Shown here: piece after piece, positions 23,370 through 37,500 of the stretch
Layout: every line of letters starts with the position of its first letter
How positions within the stretch are numbered: the stretch's first letter is position 1
Origin: Oscheius tipulae
Taxonomy: Eukaryota > Nematoda > Chromadorea > Rhabditida > Rhabditidae
Reading direction: 5' to 3'
Assembly (NCBI GenBank): GCA_037178975.1
Contig: JASJZH010000006.1
Location: 1,240,001-1,304,000 of the forward strand
Length of the DNA stretch: 64,000 nucleotides
Notes under the pieces: generated by a model
What the model was told of the DNA's origin: nothing
The model's database searches: none
Seen by the model: the letters and a program-made list of their open reading frames with translations, nothing else
Made by a program: the position numbers and the translations under genes

Positions 23370-26300
23370 TCTACTGAAAGTAAACATTCTTCAACTTTCA
23401 ATGCAACAGACAAGAAGAAGATACCTTTCATAGAGAATACTATGTAACCGTCGCATATCGTCGTTGCTCACATACAACTAGTGCGCCTCGTGGCTATTTC
23501 CTCTCGAAAATTGGCACGAATTTCCGCGTGAAACACAATGCGAGGGTCCTATGGGAGATATAGGGTACGAGGGGTGTAGAAGTTGCTTAGTCTTTCGAAT
23601 AAACAGAAAGTGAAAGCTTGTTGGGAAACAGAATAGTGGAGGTAATTTGAGGTTTTCTGGCTCACTATTTTTTTTATCTAACAGTAAGCAAAACTTTGAA
23701 CACTCCTGGATATTCTTGACCGTTTGTTACTCATTTACGCGAATCATGAAATACCCACCGATATGATTACGCAAGAACTAGAGCTATCTAATGACAACCT
23801 ATGCATTAATGTAGGTTCTTCAAAAGTTTTAACTGCTTTTCAAGTCTGTATTTTCCAAAAACATGATTCGTTACATACTGAGCCAAAATTTCATACTATA
23901 ACAGCCTCTGAGAAGTTTACGTTTGCAGTCTGTTTAAAAAGGTTGATTTGAACAACAATGCAGCAGGACGACTATTAAATCCTGTTTGGATATCAACTAA
24001 AAAGTGTTTCTCGCTGATAGGCATTTTTATAGTGTCCACCACAGGCTTTCTCTTTTGAGCCACGTGAGACGAGTGTTTGTTTTGTCTGACTGAGGCTCGA
24101 GGGATCCCCCACATACGTCCAATTATCATATTTAGTCGGCCAAAGCGGAGACAACGTCATTCTGTTTCCTGATACCAGAAATAAAAGTTAGAAAATAACA
24201 AGTCATGTGGAACAGAAAAGATTTCCAGTAGACAAAAAATGCAAGGGTTGATGTTCGGATTCAGGCATCGAATTTCAATTAAACACGCAAAAAGGAAACA
24301 ATTTTGGATTAGTTTCAATTTGGCTGGAACTGGACAAAAACTAGGAAAGTGTTAATGTCCTCTGGGTGAGAGCAAATGGGATGTCACAGCTGACTAATGT
24401 TGATCTGTGCAGCAGCTTGGGATAGTGGCCAAAACAACATTTATGAACACATATTAGAGCTCATAAAGCGTAGTGAAAAAGCCAAGTTGTTTGATTACTT
24501 TCAGCTAAATAGTTTCATTCTCCTAATTTCTACTCCAAAATCTCGTCCCTAGATACATGCCCTGTCTTACCTCATTTTGAAGCTGGCATCATCATCTTTG
24601 AAAATTCAGAAAACAAGAAAAAGTCATCAACAATCTTTAGAACTGCTAGGCAAGGGATAATAGGCGTATTTAATTTGCGAAGAAGAACTGTTCTAATCTG
24701 ATTAGAAGAATGAGGAAGCAGTTATTTTAAGACAAGTTGGGCATGCGTTGAATAAAATGAGCAAAATTAGTGTAAGCACAAGGAAGATGACCTTGTTTTG
24801 AAAGACAAAGCGAATACGTACCCTTTTATCAAATAGCGCTTGCAATAAACTCTGATGTGTTGTTATTGAAAAAAATATCTGCTTAGTGAAATATGGCTGT
24901 TCGATTAAAGAAAGAGCAACAGAATGTCAGAGTGTGATAATCTGAAGTAAATCTGATGAGCTGAGCAATATTTGTCAGCTCAGTGAGTAGAAAATAACAA
25001 ATTCAAAACAGCTATTGGTTTGGAAAATGTCTGACAAACCTTGAGAATTACAAAGTTTCAATATTGAAAACGAAAAGTGGAGAACAGACAGCTGCATTTC
25101 TGAAGTTCGTCCCGTGTGCAAAAATGGTTCATGGAAATTGTATTAGCAATCGAGGGAAGACTTCCATCGTGCCAAAAACTCGATGAAAATTACATCAATT
25201 AAGAGATAATTATGTGTATTTTGACCGATGGAACTCATCAGAGGCGAACATGGCCGTAAAGTGTTCAATAAACGAGATGTTCGGGTGATCGGACGGATGA
25301 GACATTTGGGAACAACTGCTCTCACCATAGGACCTCATTATTTTTGCTTCTTGGCTGCAACATTGAGTAGCTGCTGTTCAACAGATAATTCAGGTTGGAA
25401 AGCATACAGTTTTGGAAAGCTGAAGAAAGAGAGAGAAATGTGGTAAGTACATTTCTGGTCTAGGCAAGGGTCTTACTGATCCGGTTAGGAAACTAGAGCA
25501 ACATTCGATCTTCCTCTGAATCATATACGTTACAGAGACAGTTTCTACTAATGTTGATGTGCTCTGGACGTACTGGAGTACTCCAATAAACAGATAAGTT
25601 TGTTTGTTTCCACATACAGGAAACAAGAGCAGATGTTTTGCAGTTTTTTAAAGAGAAGGACTGGAGATTTGTGGGAACGCCGATGCCTACTTACGGCAAT
25701 TAGGGTGGCAGGAGAGGGCGCGAAAGAAGGCCAATTCCGACCTACAGGGGGCGTCCCTCAAACCAACACAATGGCAGTCTCAGGGTGTGGGGGAAAACAG
25801 CTGAAATGGGAGTCCTCTTATTTATATACAGCAGAGTCTAATAGGCTAATCTGTCTGGAGAACTTTCAATCCGGCTAAACAGAAGTAGATGTCCTGCATT
25901 GACGTCTGAATCTCGTTAAAAAACGATCTAAATCTATTTTACTTTGCTTAAGTCATGGAAATCTGAATATTTAAAGAAGTTTAACTGCAGAATTTACGAC
26001 AGCTCTCTATTGGTAATTGTAGAAAGTAGTAACATCACTATGCTATGGTGGCTCTACCAATGTTTGTTTATGATGACACGTCTTTTGCTGACGATTTGTA
26101 CTTGAAAATACAGTTATTGAAAGGCTTTCAAATTGTTCCGCCTCAATCTAGACCCAAAAACTTATATAAAAGTTAACAGGAGGAAAAAAATAAAAGAGCC
26201 TAGGTATTCAAAAATGCGGCTCCAGAAAAAGAAGATTGAGGATAAAGTTCTGTGTGGGGAAGGTGCATCGAAAATGTTGTGTCCAGTCGGGGGAACGCTT

Positions 26301-28589
26301 CCACTTGACTGGAACAACGAAAACACCAGCGTGTGCGTTTGGAACAATTGCTAATAGCTATTAGTTCCAGACTGAAAATCCAATTAAAAGAGCTGTACTC
26401 AAATCAGTTTAAAGGAGGTATGGGAGTGAATGTCTTCTCACCCTCAGCGCAAATTGACTTCCCTCCCAAAACTGCTCATAACATAAGCAGGTTTGACCCT
26501 AAGTCGATGGTTTTTCTAATAATCATCACAAAAACGCTTTACACTAAAAAGATCGTTTTTAATCCATCTCCACTTCGTTTTTCGCAACTCAGTTTTTCAG
26601 CACCACTTCTCACGAAGCTTTATCCTTCTTTTACGCAATCCTGCACTGGAAGCGGAAGAACACAATTTCCTATGCGGCTCGTTTTATGTTTGTCTTATAT
26701 TTTTGCTGATTGCTCCTGAAGAGAGTACAAGCGAGATTGAAAATGGCCTTTTTCTCGTCGCCTGCTTTCTTTTAATGGATCTTTATCCTGTATCACTTGG
26801 TCAGAGCTCAACAGCTTTTTCCTACTTACACTAAGTTCATAAATTCCATTTTCACACCTTGGTTCATCTTAGTTCACTTTGTTTTAAAAATCGCTCATCT
26901 ATGACTCCCCAACTGCTTCCACTTAACCATCAAAATCGATTACGGGGACTTTTTGACCAAGGGCTCTCGAGCTCTTTCTTTTAGTTATAACGGAGAACTT
27001 AGGGCAGCTGGCTGTTGGCGACAGACGGCATTCCTTTAACTCCTTAGGGTGTCATTTGTCGCGCAATCATTATTTGCTTTGGGAGCATATGTTGCTCCTT
27101 TGTTGGAACCCCCAGATTTTATGTTCAAAATATGCAAGTTTGCAGCTTACCGTTCTTCCTACTGGTATTGGATTTGTAACAATATAAGAGTTCGAATCTT
27201 ATTCTTTCACTTAGTTTTAGTAACTAGTGAAAGAAAGGCATTTTTGTTTTTTACTAAGAAAAAAACGAGTCGAATTCAGCTTTTCTCCACGCAAACATGT
27301 CATAAACCGGCACAGCCTTTATTCTCGCACAAAATTGCCGGTTAGCTCATGTCATAAATTAGTTTTCCTATTTGCCAGCTTTTCATCATCAATCTTAAAA
27401 TGACGTTCTAATTTCCACTATCGAAAATAGCAGATTTGAAAAAGCTGAGCTCTGCTTACGTGACATTTTTCCAGTGCTTACTGTTCAACATTCTTTGACC
27501 AGAATCTTGGATTGAAGATCGGTGGCTAACCTGTTACTTTATAACTCCTTCGTTTTCTTTCCTGTGATGTCACCTGTGTTCTTCGACATTCAAAAACAGC
27601 CGTTGAACTAGGAAACCTACGTCTCTACTTCTTTTCGACAGCTGATTGTTCGACTTTAAAAGAGACTGCTGGGCCTCAGGCTACCTCTTTGTCCCGCCAG
27701 AGGGTTCTAAGAACCGACTTCTAAACGACACATGCTTGTTTAACACTTTCTTGCTTCACTATCTTATTCATTTACAATATCACGGGCTCAGTTTCTGTTA
27801 AATTCCTTTATCGCATGTCAGCCTTAATTACCAAGAAAAATGGAGGATATTGACGAAACGCTGTTTTGACCTTGTACGGCCATTTTCTTCCTCTTTTTTT
27901 TTGGTAATTTTTCTGCGAAAGTAAACGATTCTAGGGTTAAACATTAAACACACTTAGAAAGCGAGAAAAAAGTGTAAAGCTCCGGAAAAGGCAAAAGATT
28001 GACTTTCAGGGAAGTTCGTTGCGGGACCCATTGGAAAAAAGCGCACGGTTCACCTCTCCAATCATAACTGGACTGTCTTTAACTATAGGAGTAGAAAAGT
28101 CAGTCATTAATAGGATCGGCTTCATTATTGTTAAAAGCAACACTTATCATTTGTATAAAAATCTTTTTGACACTCGACATCAATCTGTCTGCATTTATTA
28201 AACTATAGACTAAAATTCACAGAACGTGGCCGTTGAGGCGTTTCCCATCAAGGACAATTACCTCTCACAAAAGCTCGAAGCTTTTTGTTCGCTCAGTTGT
28301 TTCCGATAGACGCTAGCTTGTCGAAAAGTGTTCATGAGAACATCTGGAATGTTCGTGCACAAAATTTGTTTGCCAGTCTTTTTTCCATGAATTTTCCCAG
28401 ACTCCAATTTCTACTCTTTTTCTATGAAATGCATGAAAAACAAACTTGTAGGCCAATAATTCTCTCCACTTACACTCATTTGCTACGTCGATCCTGCCAG
28501 CAAATGATCGTCAGGATAGGATTCGACTGTTTCTGGTATGTTATCTTATTGTATTCTTAGAAAACTGATTGTTTTTAACATCCCGAAAA
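23370..28589. other. 5.2-kb intergenic region before the Kir gene
   Basis: Mostly AT-rich with no gene I can support. The block 25640-25830 is richer in GC and open on the plus strand (25600-25878), but it has no motif and no clear splice partners. A small interrupted hairpin (CCAGTC at 26283 and GACTGG at 26307, with an inner GGAA/TTCC pair) is visible. Divergent promoters of the TP53I11-like gene and the Kir gene should lie here. Confidence 0.5.
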
Positions 28590-31500
28590 ATGCCTCATAT
28601 TGCTCATCGTATGGAAAGGCGGCTTGCTAATGGTCGTTTATTGGGGAGATCTCTTCTCATGGATATGGAGACAGGTAAGAACTTCTGAGCGGAGTGCAGA
28701 TAATTCACATAAAACTTTCACGATCGGGTTAATACCTCTTGAGATTAAAGTCAAGGAAAATCAGTTTTAAAACTCTCTTTAAGCCTGTTCCACTACTGAC
28801 TAGTTCATTCCGGGCAGTTTTTCATTGTCACCCCTTCATTTTGGGAACTCTCACAAAATAGTTTATCTACCGAAGTTTGGAATTAATTTAGAACCGTAGA
28901 TTCATGGGTATCTTCGTTTAAGAGCTATTTTACCGAAGATTCTTATCTGGGAAACCTCTTAGTTTTCCCAATAGCTTTTCCTCCAAAGTTCCAAATGCTC
29001 TTTTGACCGGTGGGCCTGTTCTTGTAACCATTCAATGTATCCTTTCACGGCAATCTCTTTGTGTTGGTTCAACAAAATTGGACGGTTTCGGGAAAATAGT
29101 TTCTCAAGCCTCTGTAAGTTTTCTGCATCTTTTTGCAAACCAATTACCGTTTTCGTGAAATATATATATCGAGAACACTACTTTACAGCTGCCTAATATT
29201 AAAAATGTTCCACTTTAATTTCAATAAGTAGCTGTCTTGCATTCTTCTTGTAACAAAGTTTCATTTCTTGCAAACAGAACAAGCAGGCCTTCCCTCGCGT
29301 AATTAATCCCCAATGAAGTTTGTCTTTCTTCTTTCTGACAGTCTCGACGGCAGCGCCACTCCTTTACGTACTTCCCCAAGTCCACAAATAGATTTTTTTG
29401 ATACAGTTCTTGGCGTTTTCATTGTTTTCTTGCGTTTTTGGTAACTAAATTGTTTTCCAAGCTTCTTTGAGCATGCGTTTTGAATGCAGAATTGGCATGA
29501 CCTGAAAATACGAAACAAAAGAAACATTTTCCTGGTTTTTGGTTATTTCTTTCGGGAAGTTCGAAAACTATGGTATCAGTAGCTTTTTGAGAGTTTTCAC
29601 TAATATCGCAGTATTCTCTTGTTTCTCTTCACCTATCAGACTGTTCATGTCACCTGCTACCAAACCATAATCCAAAACACACCTACAAAATGGATTTTTC
29701 TCTGCGTTTTCGAAAGAACATTTTGTTCATTTCTCGTGACATAAAAAGTCTTTCCCTAAGAGTCGTTGCTTGCCACTGTTTTATTCCGAATAACAAAGCT
29801 ATTTTATTTCAATGTTTGCCAGTGCAACACTTGAGAGAATCTTTGAACATTCGGTTTTGTATTAGTCAACCTGCTCTTTTGTGAATCAGCGCAGTAACGA
29901 GGGCTGACGCTTTCGTCTAGAACTCGTCATTTGATGTAGATCAACAGGTAAAGAGCTCTTGGTGATTCCTTTAAACAGAGAACAGACAAAACAAGCTAAA
30001 TTTACATGCTTTGCTCATATCCTGCTTTTGAGTGTAAAATATGAAGCGTCTGGTGGCTTGGCTAGAATGTAGCCAACTGCAATTGAGTCTTTCCAAGGTC
30101 TTCCAGGGGGCACAGCAGCACATATGCTGCACACGCTGAAGCATGAGATTCTTTCCTCCAAAAGACAAGCGCAATTTCCCAGCACCAGCAGGGTCTCTAG
30201 CTTTTCGATACTTTTATGTTGTAGTGTTCGTCCAGAGAACTTGTTTACTGATCGCCAGAATAGAAAACCCTTGCCGGGTATAATTTGTTATTACTCTGGA
30301 CATAAGTGATCCCATTATGTTCGGGGCTGCCTATTTGAGAGAGAAAATCTTGTTGAGCATAGTCCGGAGGGGGGGGGTCTTTCTATGAGCTGTTAAATGA
30401 AAGAGACTGGGGCGGAGCATTCCTCCTTTTTGCCTGGAGACCTACTTTATCTCTTCAACTCTATCTACTCTCAGGTCTCTCCCAGCTTTCGATAGTTGAC
30501 CAAAAGACTAGGATTCCTGGCTAACTCTGCTAGATGCCAAGACATCCTACCAACTCTAGAAATATGCAACAAGTCATATTGCCCAGTGCTTTATTGTCGA
30601 ATTTCGGTAAGTACTTCTTTCATGGGTAAGAAATTGTGACGGATTCTGCACAAAGGCTCATAGAATAACACACAAAGTGTTTGGTGAACACCCCCGAAAT
30701 GAACTCTTCAGTAACTGGAATTGGGTTTGCCTCATTTGCACATTTTTATATTCGTCCAAAAATGGGTGTAAAACAGCTAAAAGGACATGGAAAGACATAG
30801 AAACAATATGCTCTAATCATAGAAAAAAGAAAGACAAACTTAAAGTTTTTGGAAGTCAATGTCATTTCAAATATTATTGCACCAGATTGACTTGAGAAAG
30901 TGGCAGGCTGACAAAGGCTAGCTTTCGGCTTTTTTCCATAATATTGATATGTGTGAGCCAAACAAAACTGGCTAATCCCATGGAAACAATGTCTTCTTTA
31001 TTATCAATATCCCTCATATTTGTTGAGGGTTGTAGTTCTTTTAACAATGGGCAAGATAAACGGAAAATCTAATATTCACATGTTCAGGACTTCTGTTCAT
31101 ACAGCCATCTCCTTTGCTTTCCCGTTAATTTTTCCGGACGGCTTTCAATTCCCTTTTAAGCTTTGAATTTGAGGTCGTCCTTTAAACAAACACTTTAGCA
31201 CAAAAAGGTGGCAGAGAAGCAGATTTTGCTCTCTACTTTCTTGGGAATTCCGACAGCTTCTGTTACGATATCAGACAACTAAAACGATTTACAAAATTTG
31301 CTCAGGAGTCGAACCAAGTCATAAAGTCTAATGAATCCAAAAAGGAATGCTATAGCCATTAGAGAATTTGCTCTTTGGTTAAATTTCCGTTTATTTTTTT
31401 TTCTCCTCCTTCCTAGTCTTCTTCCGCATACATCGTTACACTAACAGATAATCAGCGTCAATCACTACATCACCACAGTGCATTAGACAAATCGTGTCTT

Positions 31501-34500
31501 TGTGGAGTAAAGACAAGCCGAGTTCATCCCTAGGTCTAAGCTCTTCAATTTTTTCTTAAGACGCCAAAACATATCCGGATTGATTACATAAAAGTGGTCG
31601 AGAGTCGTTCGCACGCTCCCTTCCGCATCCCACTCTTTTGTTGCCGAAATATTCCAGCATGCTCTCAAGCCTAAATCACCGGAAGGCTCACCTAGGACTA
31701 AGGTTTATTGCCGACATGAAAAACTGCCTCCATCCTCTTGTTTTGACAGGAATCCCTTACAACAACCGATGACAGCCAAGAATAAAACGTCCCTCTTTTT
31801 CCCAGAGTGTACATGAAACAATGTCAAATTTTCAGCATACAAATGATGTTGAGCATCACAGAACAAGGTAACAGCAAGATATTGTATACAATGAGTGCAA
31901 TGAGTGCCAAGAAAAGAAATGTTCGAAGCAGTATGGATAGCACAAATATGTGTTCTGTGACTAACCGGTGCTGACAGTTCTATTCAAAAAGATGCTACTG
32001 CACTGAAGAACGACACAAAACAAAAAAGCCGAAGATTCCTTTTTGTTTTTACTTTTATTTTTTGTAAGACAAGAGTTTCTCCTGTAGAGAGGATGAAAAT
32101 CTTCAAGGAATCCGTGGAACGATTGGATTAACGCGCTTTTCTCCTGCCTAGCTCGACAATTGTTTAACTCAATAGACACTAGGGACTCTAGCAAGTCTTT
32201 CTTCGTTTTTCGTTGCTTCCGTCCTCCTTCTGAGAGGTTTGGCCCGCCCGCCCCATCTTTAAAACGTCGACCACTTCCGAGCCAACACACATATTCGTTC
32301 GTTCAAAAAACTAGCCAAACTGGAGCGTAAATTAGGAACAAACGGACTAAATATTCGAAAATGCACTGTTGCTATGTCACCGTCAGTAATCGAGATGTTA
32401 ACAGCTCAACGGATGCTCGATCTGGAGGAGCCGTTGGTGAGAGACAAGAAAAAGATGACCTTTTTTAAAACGCCGAAGATTGGATCGAAAAGGCAACGAA
32501 ATAGACTCGTTCAAAAACAGGTATCATATGTTCCTTTGCTCACAAATTGATAAACTTCAGGGCATTTGTAACATCTCACTGAAGAATGTACCTAAGCAAC
32601 GAAGGAAATACTTTAGGTAAATCTTCATATTTTGTTTGCTTGGTTCTGTGTCTGTCTCAGAAGCAGCTTTATGTTTAATTGAAGCCAAATACTAGACAGC
32701 GTATCATTAGGAAAGAAGCCATCGTGCTCAAAGATGTTAATGCAGCGAAAATGAGCATCTGAATAATCCTGAAGTTTCCTCAAACGGCATCTATAAACAG
32801 CGCCCTCCAATCTAAACATATCGCATATGGGAGCAAATTGGGAGCATCGATAAGCCATTTTATCCTATAAAAAATAAGTTTTCACCCGTATGACAGGGCC
32901 TTCAGCTCTTAGGTATGATGAATCGGATTACACCTTCCGCGTCGTGAGCACCCTCTTCTGCATCTCCCACTGACCTTCAACATCTCCCGAGGGCATGCGA
33001 AAAACACGGCTAGAGGCTTCCTATTCGTAATGGGGAATGTTTTTCGCATCTGTCATAGGGGAACACTCAATTCTAGTAGGGCACAGACAGTGATTGACTA
33101 CAAAAACTAGATCAAGATGTTAAGACTGTCTTAGATAAAAGTCCTTTAAAACTTCAATAGGATACCACTGAGTATTTCGAACTACTAGTTTAATGCAGTC
33201 AGCTGCTCTGTCTGTTTCTGTCTCTACGTTGGATCCTGTCAAGTGCTTAGGTATGAAGAAAACTTCAGGACTTCAAAATATGACAAGAAACAGCCGAACA
33301 CGGGTAATTTCAGGCACAACACAAATAGCTAAGCAAAGTTCGCAAATAGATATGCAAAGGTACATACTGTGTGGTATATGATATATAGCAAAAATTTAGA
33401 AAGATTAAACGGAACAACGTGTCCGGATGCGGGGTACAGAAACAGTTTAAAGGAAAATTAACAAGTGGACAGTGCAGCAGGATGATACATAAAATAGATA
33501 AATAAATTCACAAAGATAGCCATTCAAACAAAGTTTTCAGTGACATTTTCACAACTGTCATCGAAATGCAATGGAGGTGGTGTCTCTTTTTCTTCTCCCT
33601 CAGTTTTTTCATCAGCTGGACACTGTTTGCCTGTTGTTATTATCAAATTGGAAAGTAAGATTCTTGTTTCTATACTGTTCATTATGAATCTAACAGATTT
33701 CACGGCGACATGGAACAGGCCAACAACATTTCCTGGACTCCGTGTATTGTTAATGGCAACGGCTATCTAAACAACTTCATTTTCAGTTTTACTACTCAAA
33801 CAACAATAGGTAACGTAGATTAAGCCAAACTAGGTGATTTTTCTTGCAGGATATGGATTTCGGTACCCTACGGATCAATGTACAATACTGGTAGTAGCTA
33901 TGTGTGTTCAATTTATGTGGGGAGTTATGACTCAGGTAAGGCTGTGCGTATTTCACGGACGTCTCAACTTTTAGACGCTGATGGCTGGAATCATTTTTGC
34001 CAAGCTGGCCAGACCGATAAAGAGAGCAGCGACGTTGATATTTAGCAAAAACGCAGTAAGTTATGGTTGTCTGTCTGTCTGTCTCTGTCAAACAGCAAAA
34101 TTTAGCAATTATGTCTGATTTGAGTTATTTAAACTGCTTTTGACTCATTACGTCATATGTACCTCAAATGACTACCATTATGACGAGTTCACGAAAAGAA
34201 CGATTTCAATTGCAGGTCATTTGTCTCCGTGATGGCAAGCTGTGCCTGCTTTTCCGAGTGGGCGACATGCGAAAAAGTAGTCTAGCCGAGGCTCACATCA
34301 GATTACAAGTAAGTTTTATTGAATTAAACGAAAATATGAAAACACTCGTGATCAGTACTCGTGAAATGAACACACAAAAAGGGGACAGGATGGATAAGAA
34401 ATTATGAAATAACCTGCTGCGGAGAGTCTTTTTTTGTCTCGTGTATCGTCGAGGCAAGAATCAAAACTCCTATGACTATCAAAATGATGACCACGACGAG

Positions 34501-37500
34501 GAGACAACATCGTCGGAAGAAGTGATGGTTGTCCTTTTGCCTCATGATTTCTGAAATTTGGGATTTCGAGACAAAGACGAAAGACAACGACGCGGACTTT
34601 TAACAAAAAGTTAAATTTTGACGCGGACAGGTTCGAACTTACGGCTACTATTATGAATAAAATAATGAGTATGGCAGCAACCCCTCCAACAACTGCCGCG
34701 CAAAAAGACATTCGGGACTTGTAACAACAAATGTCTGCTTCATCTTGGTTGAAAGAGTCTGGAAGATGTAGAACCGTGATTGTTTGAATTTGCAAAGAAC
34801 TTATAGAATTACATAGATACTATAGCAGCTTTAGTGGTACTTAGCATTGTTTCACAACTTTTGTTTAAGACTGATGCGTTCGTCCCATATTTTAGATTTT
34901 ACCAAAAGTATTAAGTGAATGACTTACCATGTAAAGGCGGCCTGTTCGGAGTTTCCAAGGGGACATCAGGTGAAAAACTGACGCCTTTTTTGATGCTATC
35001 ATTCCCATTTTTGGCCTGCTTGAGACTCGATTGTAAAGGCCTAAACAGTGGTGTCTATCGAATAAGACGAAAAAGCTCACCTAGAGTTGGGGCTTCCTGT
35101 TCGATTGGCGATTCCGTTTGCTGTCTGTGGCCTATCTGGATCACACTTCTCTATATCCACAGGTGGCATTCTGAAAGATCCACAGTAAACAATGTGTTAA
35201 GATAAATTCCATGGAAAACGGAAGTCGGAAAGGTGTCATGCGGGGAAATACTTGAAAATGTGGGGACGAGAGAAGCGCGAGGAAGGCACCCCAGCAACTG
35301 AATAATCAGTAATTATGATAGAAGAGACGATTTCAGATGATTAAGAGATGTGTGACCTACGAGGGAGAATTACTACCTTTCCACCAATTTGACATGGACG
35401 TCGGGTGAGTACCGTATCATAGTTGTGATAGTAGTGACTGCTGCGCACGACTGGCGATGACTGGGTGGCTGGCGATGGCGAGCAGGAGAGATCATGATCA
35501 AGCTGCATAGAAAACATTCCTGCTTTTTACTTGGATAAGTACTTAAAAGGAAACAGCCCAACTACCTGATCCAGACTAGAAGATTTCAAAGAGAGAAAGG
35601 CAATTCATTTCCTAATGACGTAAAAATTTAGCTTTGAAAGCGATGTGTAAACTTAAAAACACTATTTTAGCCTTTGTGAGGTAGTGAAGCTTTGTGAAAA
35701 AGAGTGAAATTGCTAGTTGCTTAAATAAATAGATGAGCTCAAAGAGTGTGTGAGAAGAAAACTGTTCTGATCGACAAGGAGACAGTGCCTGTTTCCGTGT
35801 AACAGAATCCACGAGGTGTTAGCTCTATGTCAAATAGCGAAAGAACTCAACAAATAGCTTCCTCTCCCGGATAGAGGGTTAATTCGTAGATGAGGCGAAA
35901 CAAATACTCGTTCTGATGTGTGGGGCTAGGATAATAATTGACGTTTTTGAAGGTGAAAAATGGTAATAAACAGCTTTTTGGCATGTTTTCGACAGGGAAA
36001 CAACTGCGACGGGAGCAAATCAAATAATCTCCTGCAGAAAAGAAGCTACTGAGAATGGGGACATAATGATGAAGTTGAGCGCAAGACGATAAGACCATTT
36101 CTTTTGATCACAATAGTAACCTAGCTTTAATGAGGGGGACACCAGAAACTAAAAGTCTATTGTCCGGGAATCATACAGATTCCACGAAAGTTTAGCTACC
36201 AAGAAGTATTGACAAGCAGATACGACTTGCATTGTTAGCTAACCGGCTTGACAGAACCTGCCATCCTACGAAGTCCCAAACAAATTACTTGTAATGAGTG
36301 GTTATCATCACAAGATCATGTTTTAGGCTCGAGTTTCAAGCTAAAACAACAATTATACTTTCATGAGTGGGTGGAAGTTTAGCTAGTACATCTACTAAAG
36401 AGACTCATTCATTTTTAGGTACGATGCAGGCCTGGACAGAGTTTTTGTCATTTGGCCAATAACGATATGCCATGAGATTGATGAAAACAGTCCATTGTAC
36501 GACATTGGAAAGGATGATTTGAAAAGCGCAAAATTTGAAATCATAGGTGAGCTGAAATCATAGATAAACTAAACTATTTTAAAAAAATTTCCAGCAATTT
36601 TGGAAGGAGTAGTGGAAAGTGTGGGCTCAACTACGCAGGCTAGGACAAGCTATCTTCCGAACGAAATTCTTTGGGGAAAACGGTAGGATTTATTGCCTTT
36701 TTGCAAAGGACCAAAGGCAAAATGTGGAAGCCAAAGAGCGTGAGTCCAGATGAAATCATATTCAGACGGGCTCTCTGAAGAACACACTTCAGGTGAAGGG
36801 CACTTGGAAGGCGAACAATTGATCTCACTATGAAGAGAGGGATTAACCTCTGTCTCAGCTTAAAATAACATTGAAAGTCTGTGTCTAAATGTTTCGAAAG
36901 TCGTGAGCGGCAGTATCTGGATCACTACTTTGGATAGCAATGCTAGAGGCAGAAAATAGTGTCCCAGCAACAGTCTGGAGATGTTTTTAGACTCGCCATC
37001 TTTAAACGACCATAAAAAGTTTGTAGCAATACTGCAAGTTTTTGGCTCTTTGTAAGAAGAAACCACCTATTCTTTCGAAGAATAGTCAAAATATGCGAGA
37101 TTTCGAAATACTCACGAACTGAGCTGTAGAGGAAAACATGGTGCTTGTTTCCCACCACCTTTTGGTCAAGGAAAACGATGTGACCGGTTCAGGAAAGTTT
37201 TAAAAACAAAACAAGCTTTCAATGTGCCAAAAAAAGATAAAATAACAAGAGGATTTTTTTTTAGTAGAGACCAGACATTCAGGTTTGAAAAACTTGTGCA
37301 CTACAAGAAAGAAAACGGCCAATACAACATCGACTTTGGAAAATTCCACAATGTCTACGATGTCAACACGCCGAGCTACAGTGCAAAGGAGATAGATGAC
37401 TTGAGGGTGGGTGAACAGGGGATTAGCATGGAAGTACGTAGCTTTCTGACACAGATGAGACTTGTAGTACTATAGGTGGTTTAGTGGGGGATAATTTAAG

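Noticed and set aside
25600-25878. GC-richer open frame
   Set aside because: No recognisable family and no consistent splice sites on either side.
26283-26312. Small interrupted hairpin with CCAGTC/GACTGG arms
   Set aside because: Six plus four pairs with a large internal loop are expected by chance at this scale.
30369-30377. Run of nine G, considered as a quadruplex signal
   Set aside because: A single G run cannot form an intramolecular quadruplex, and homopolymers are prone to sequencing error.
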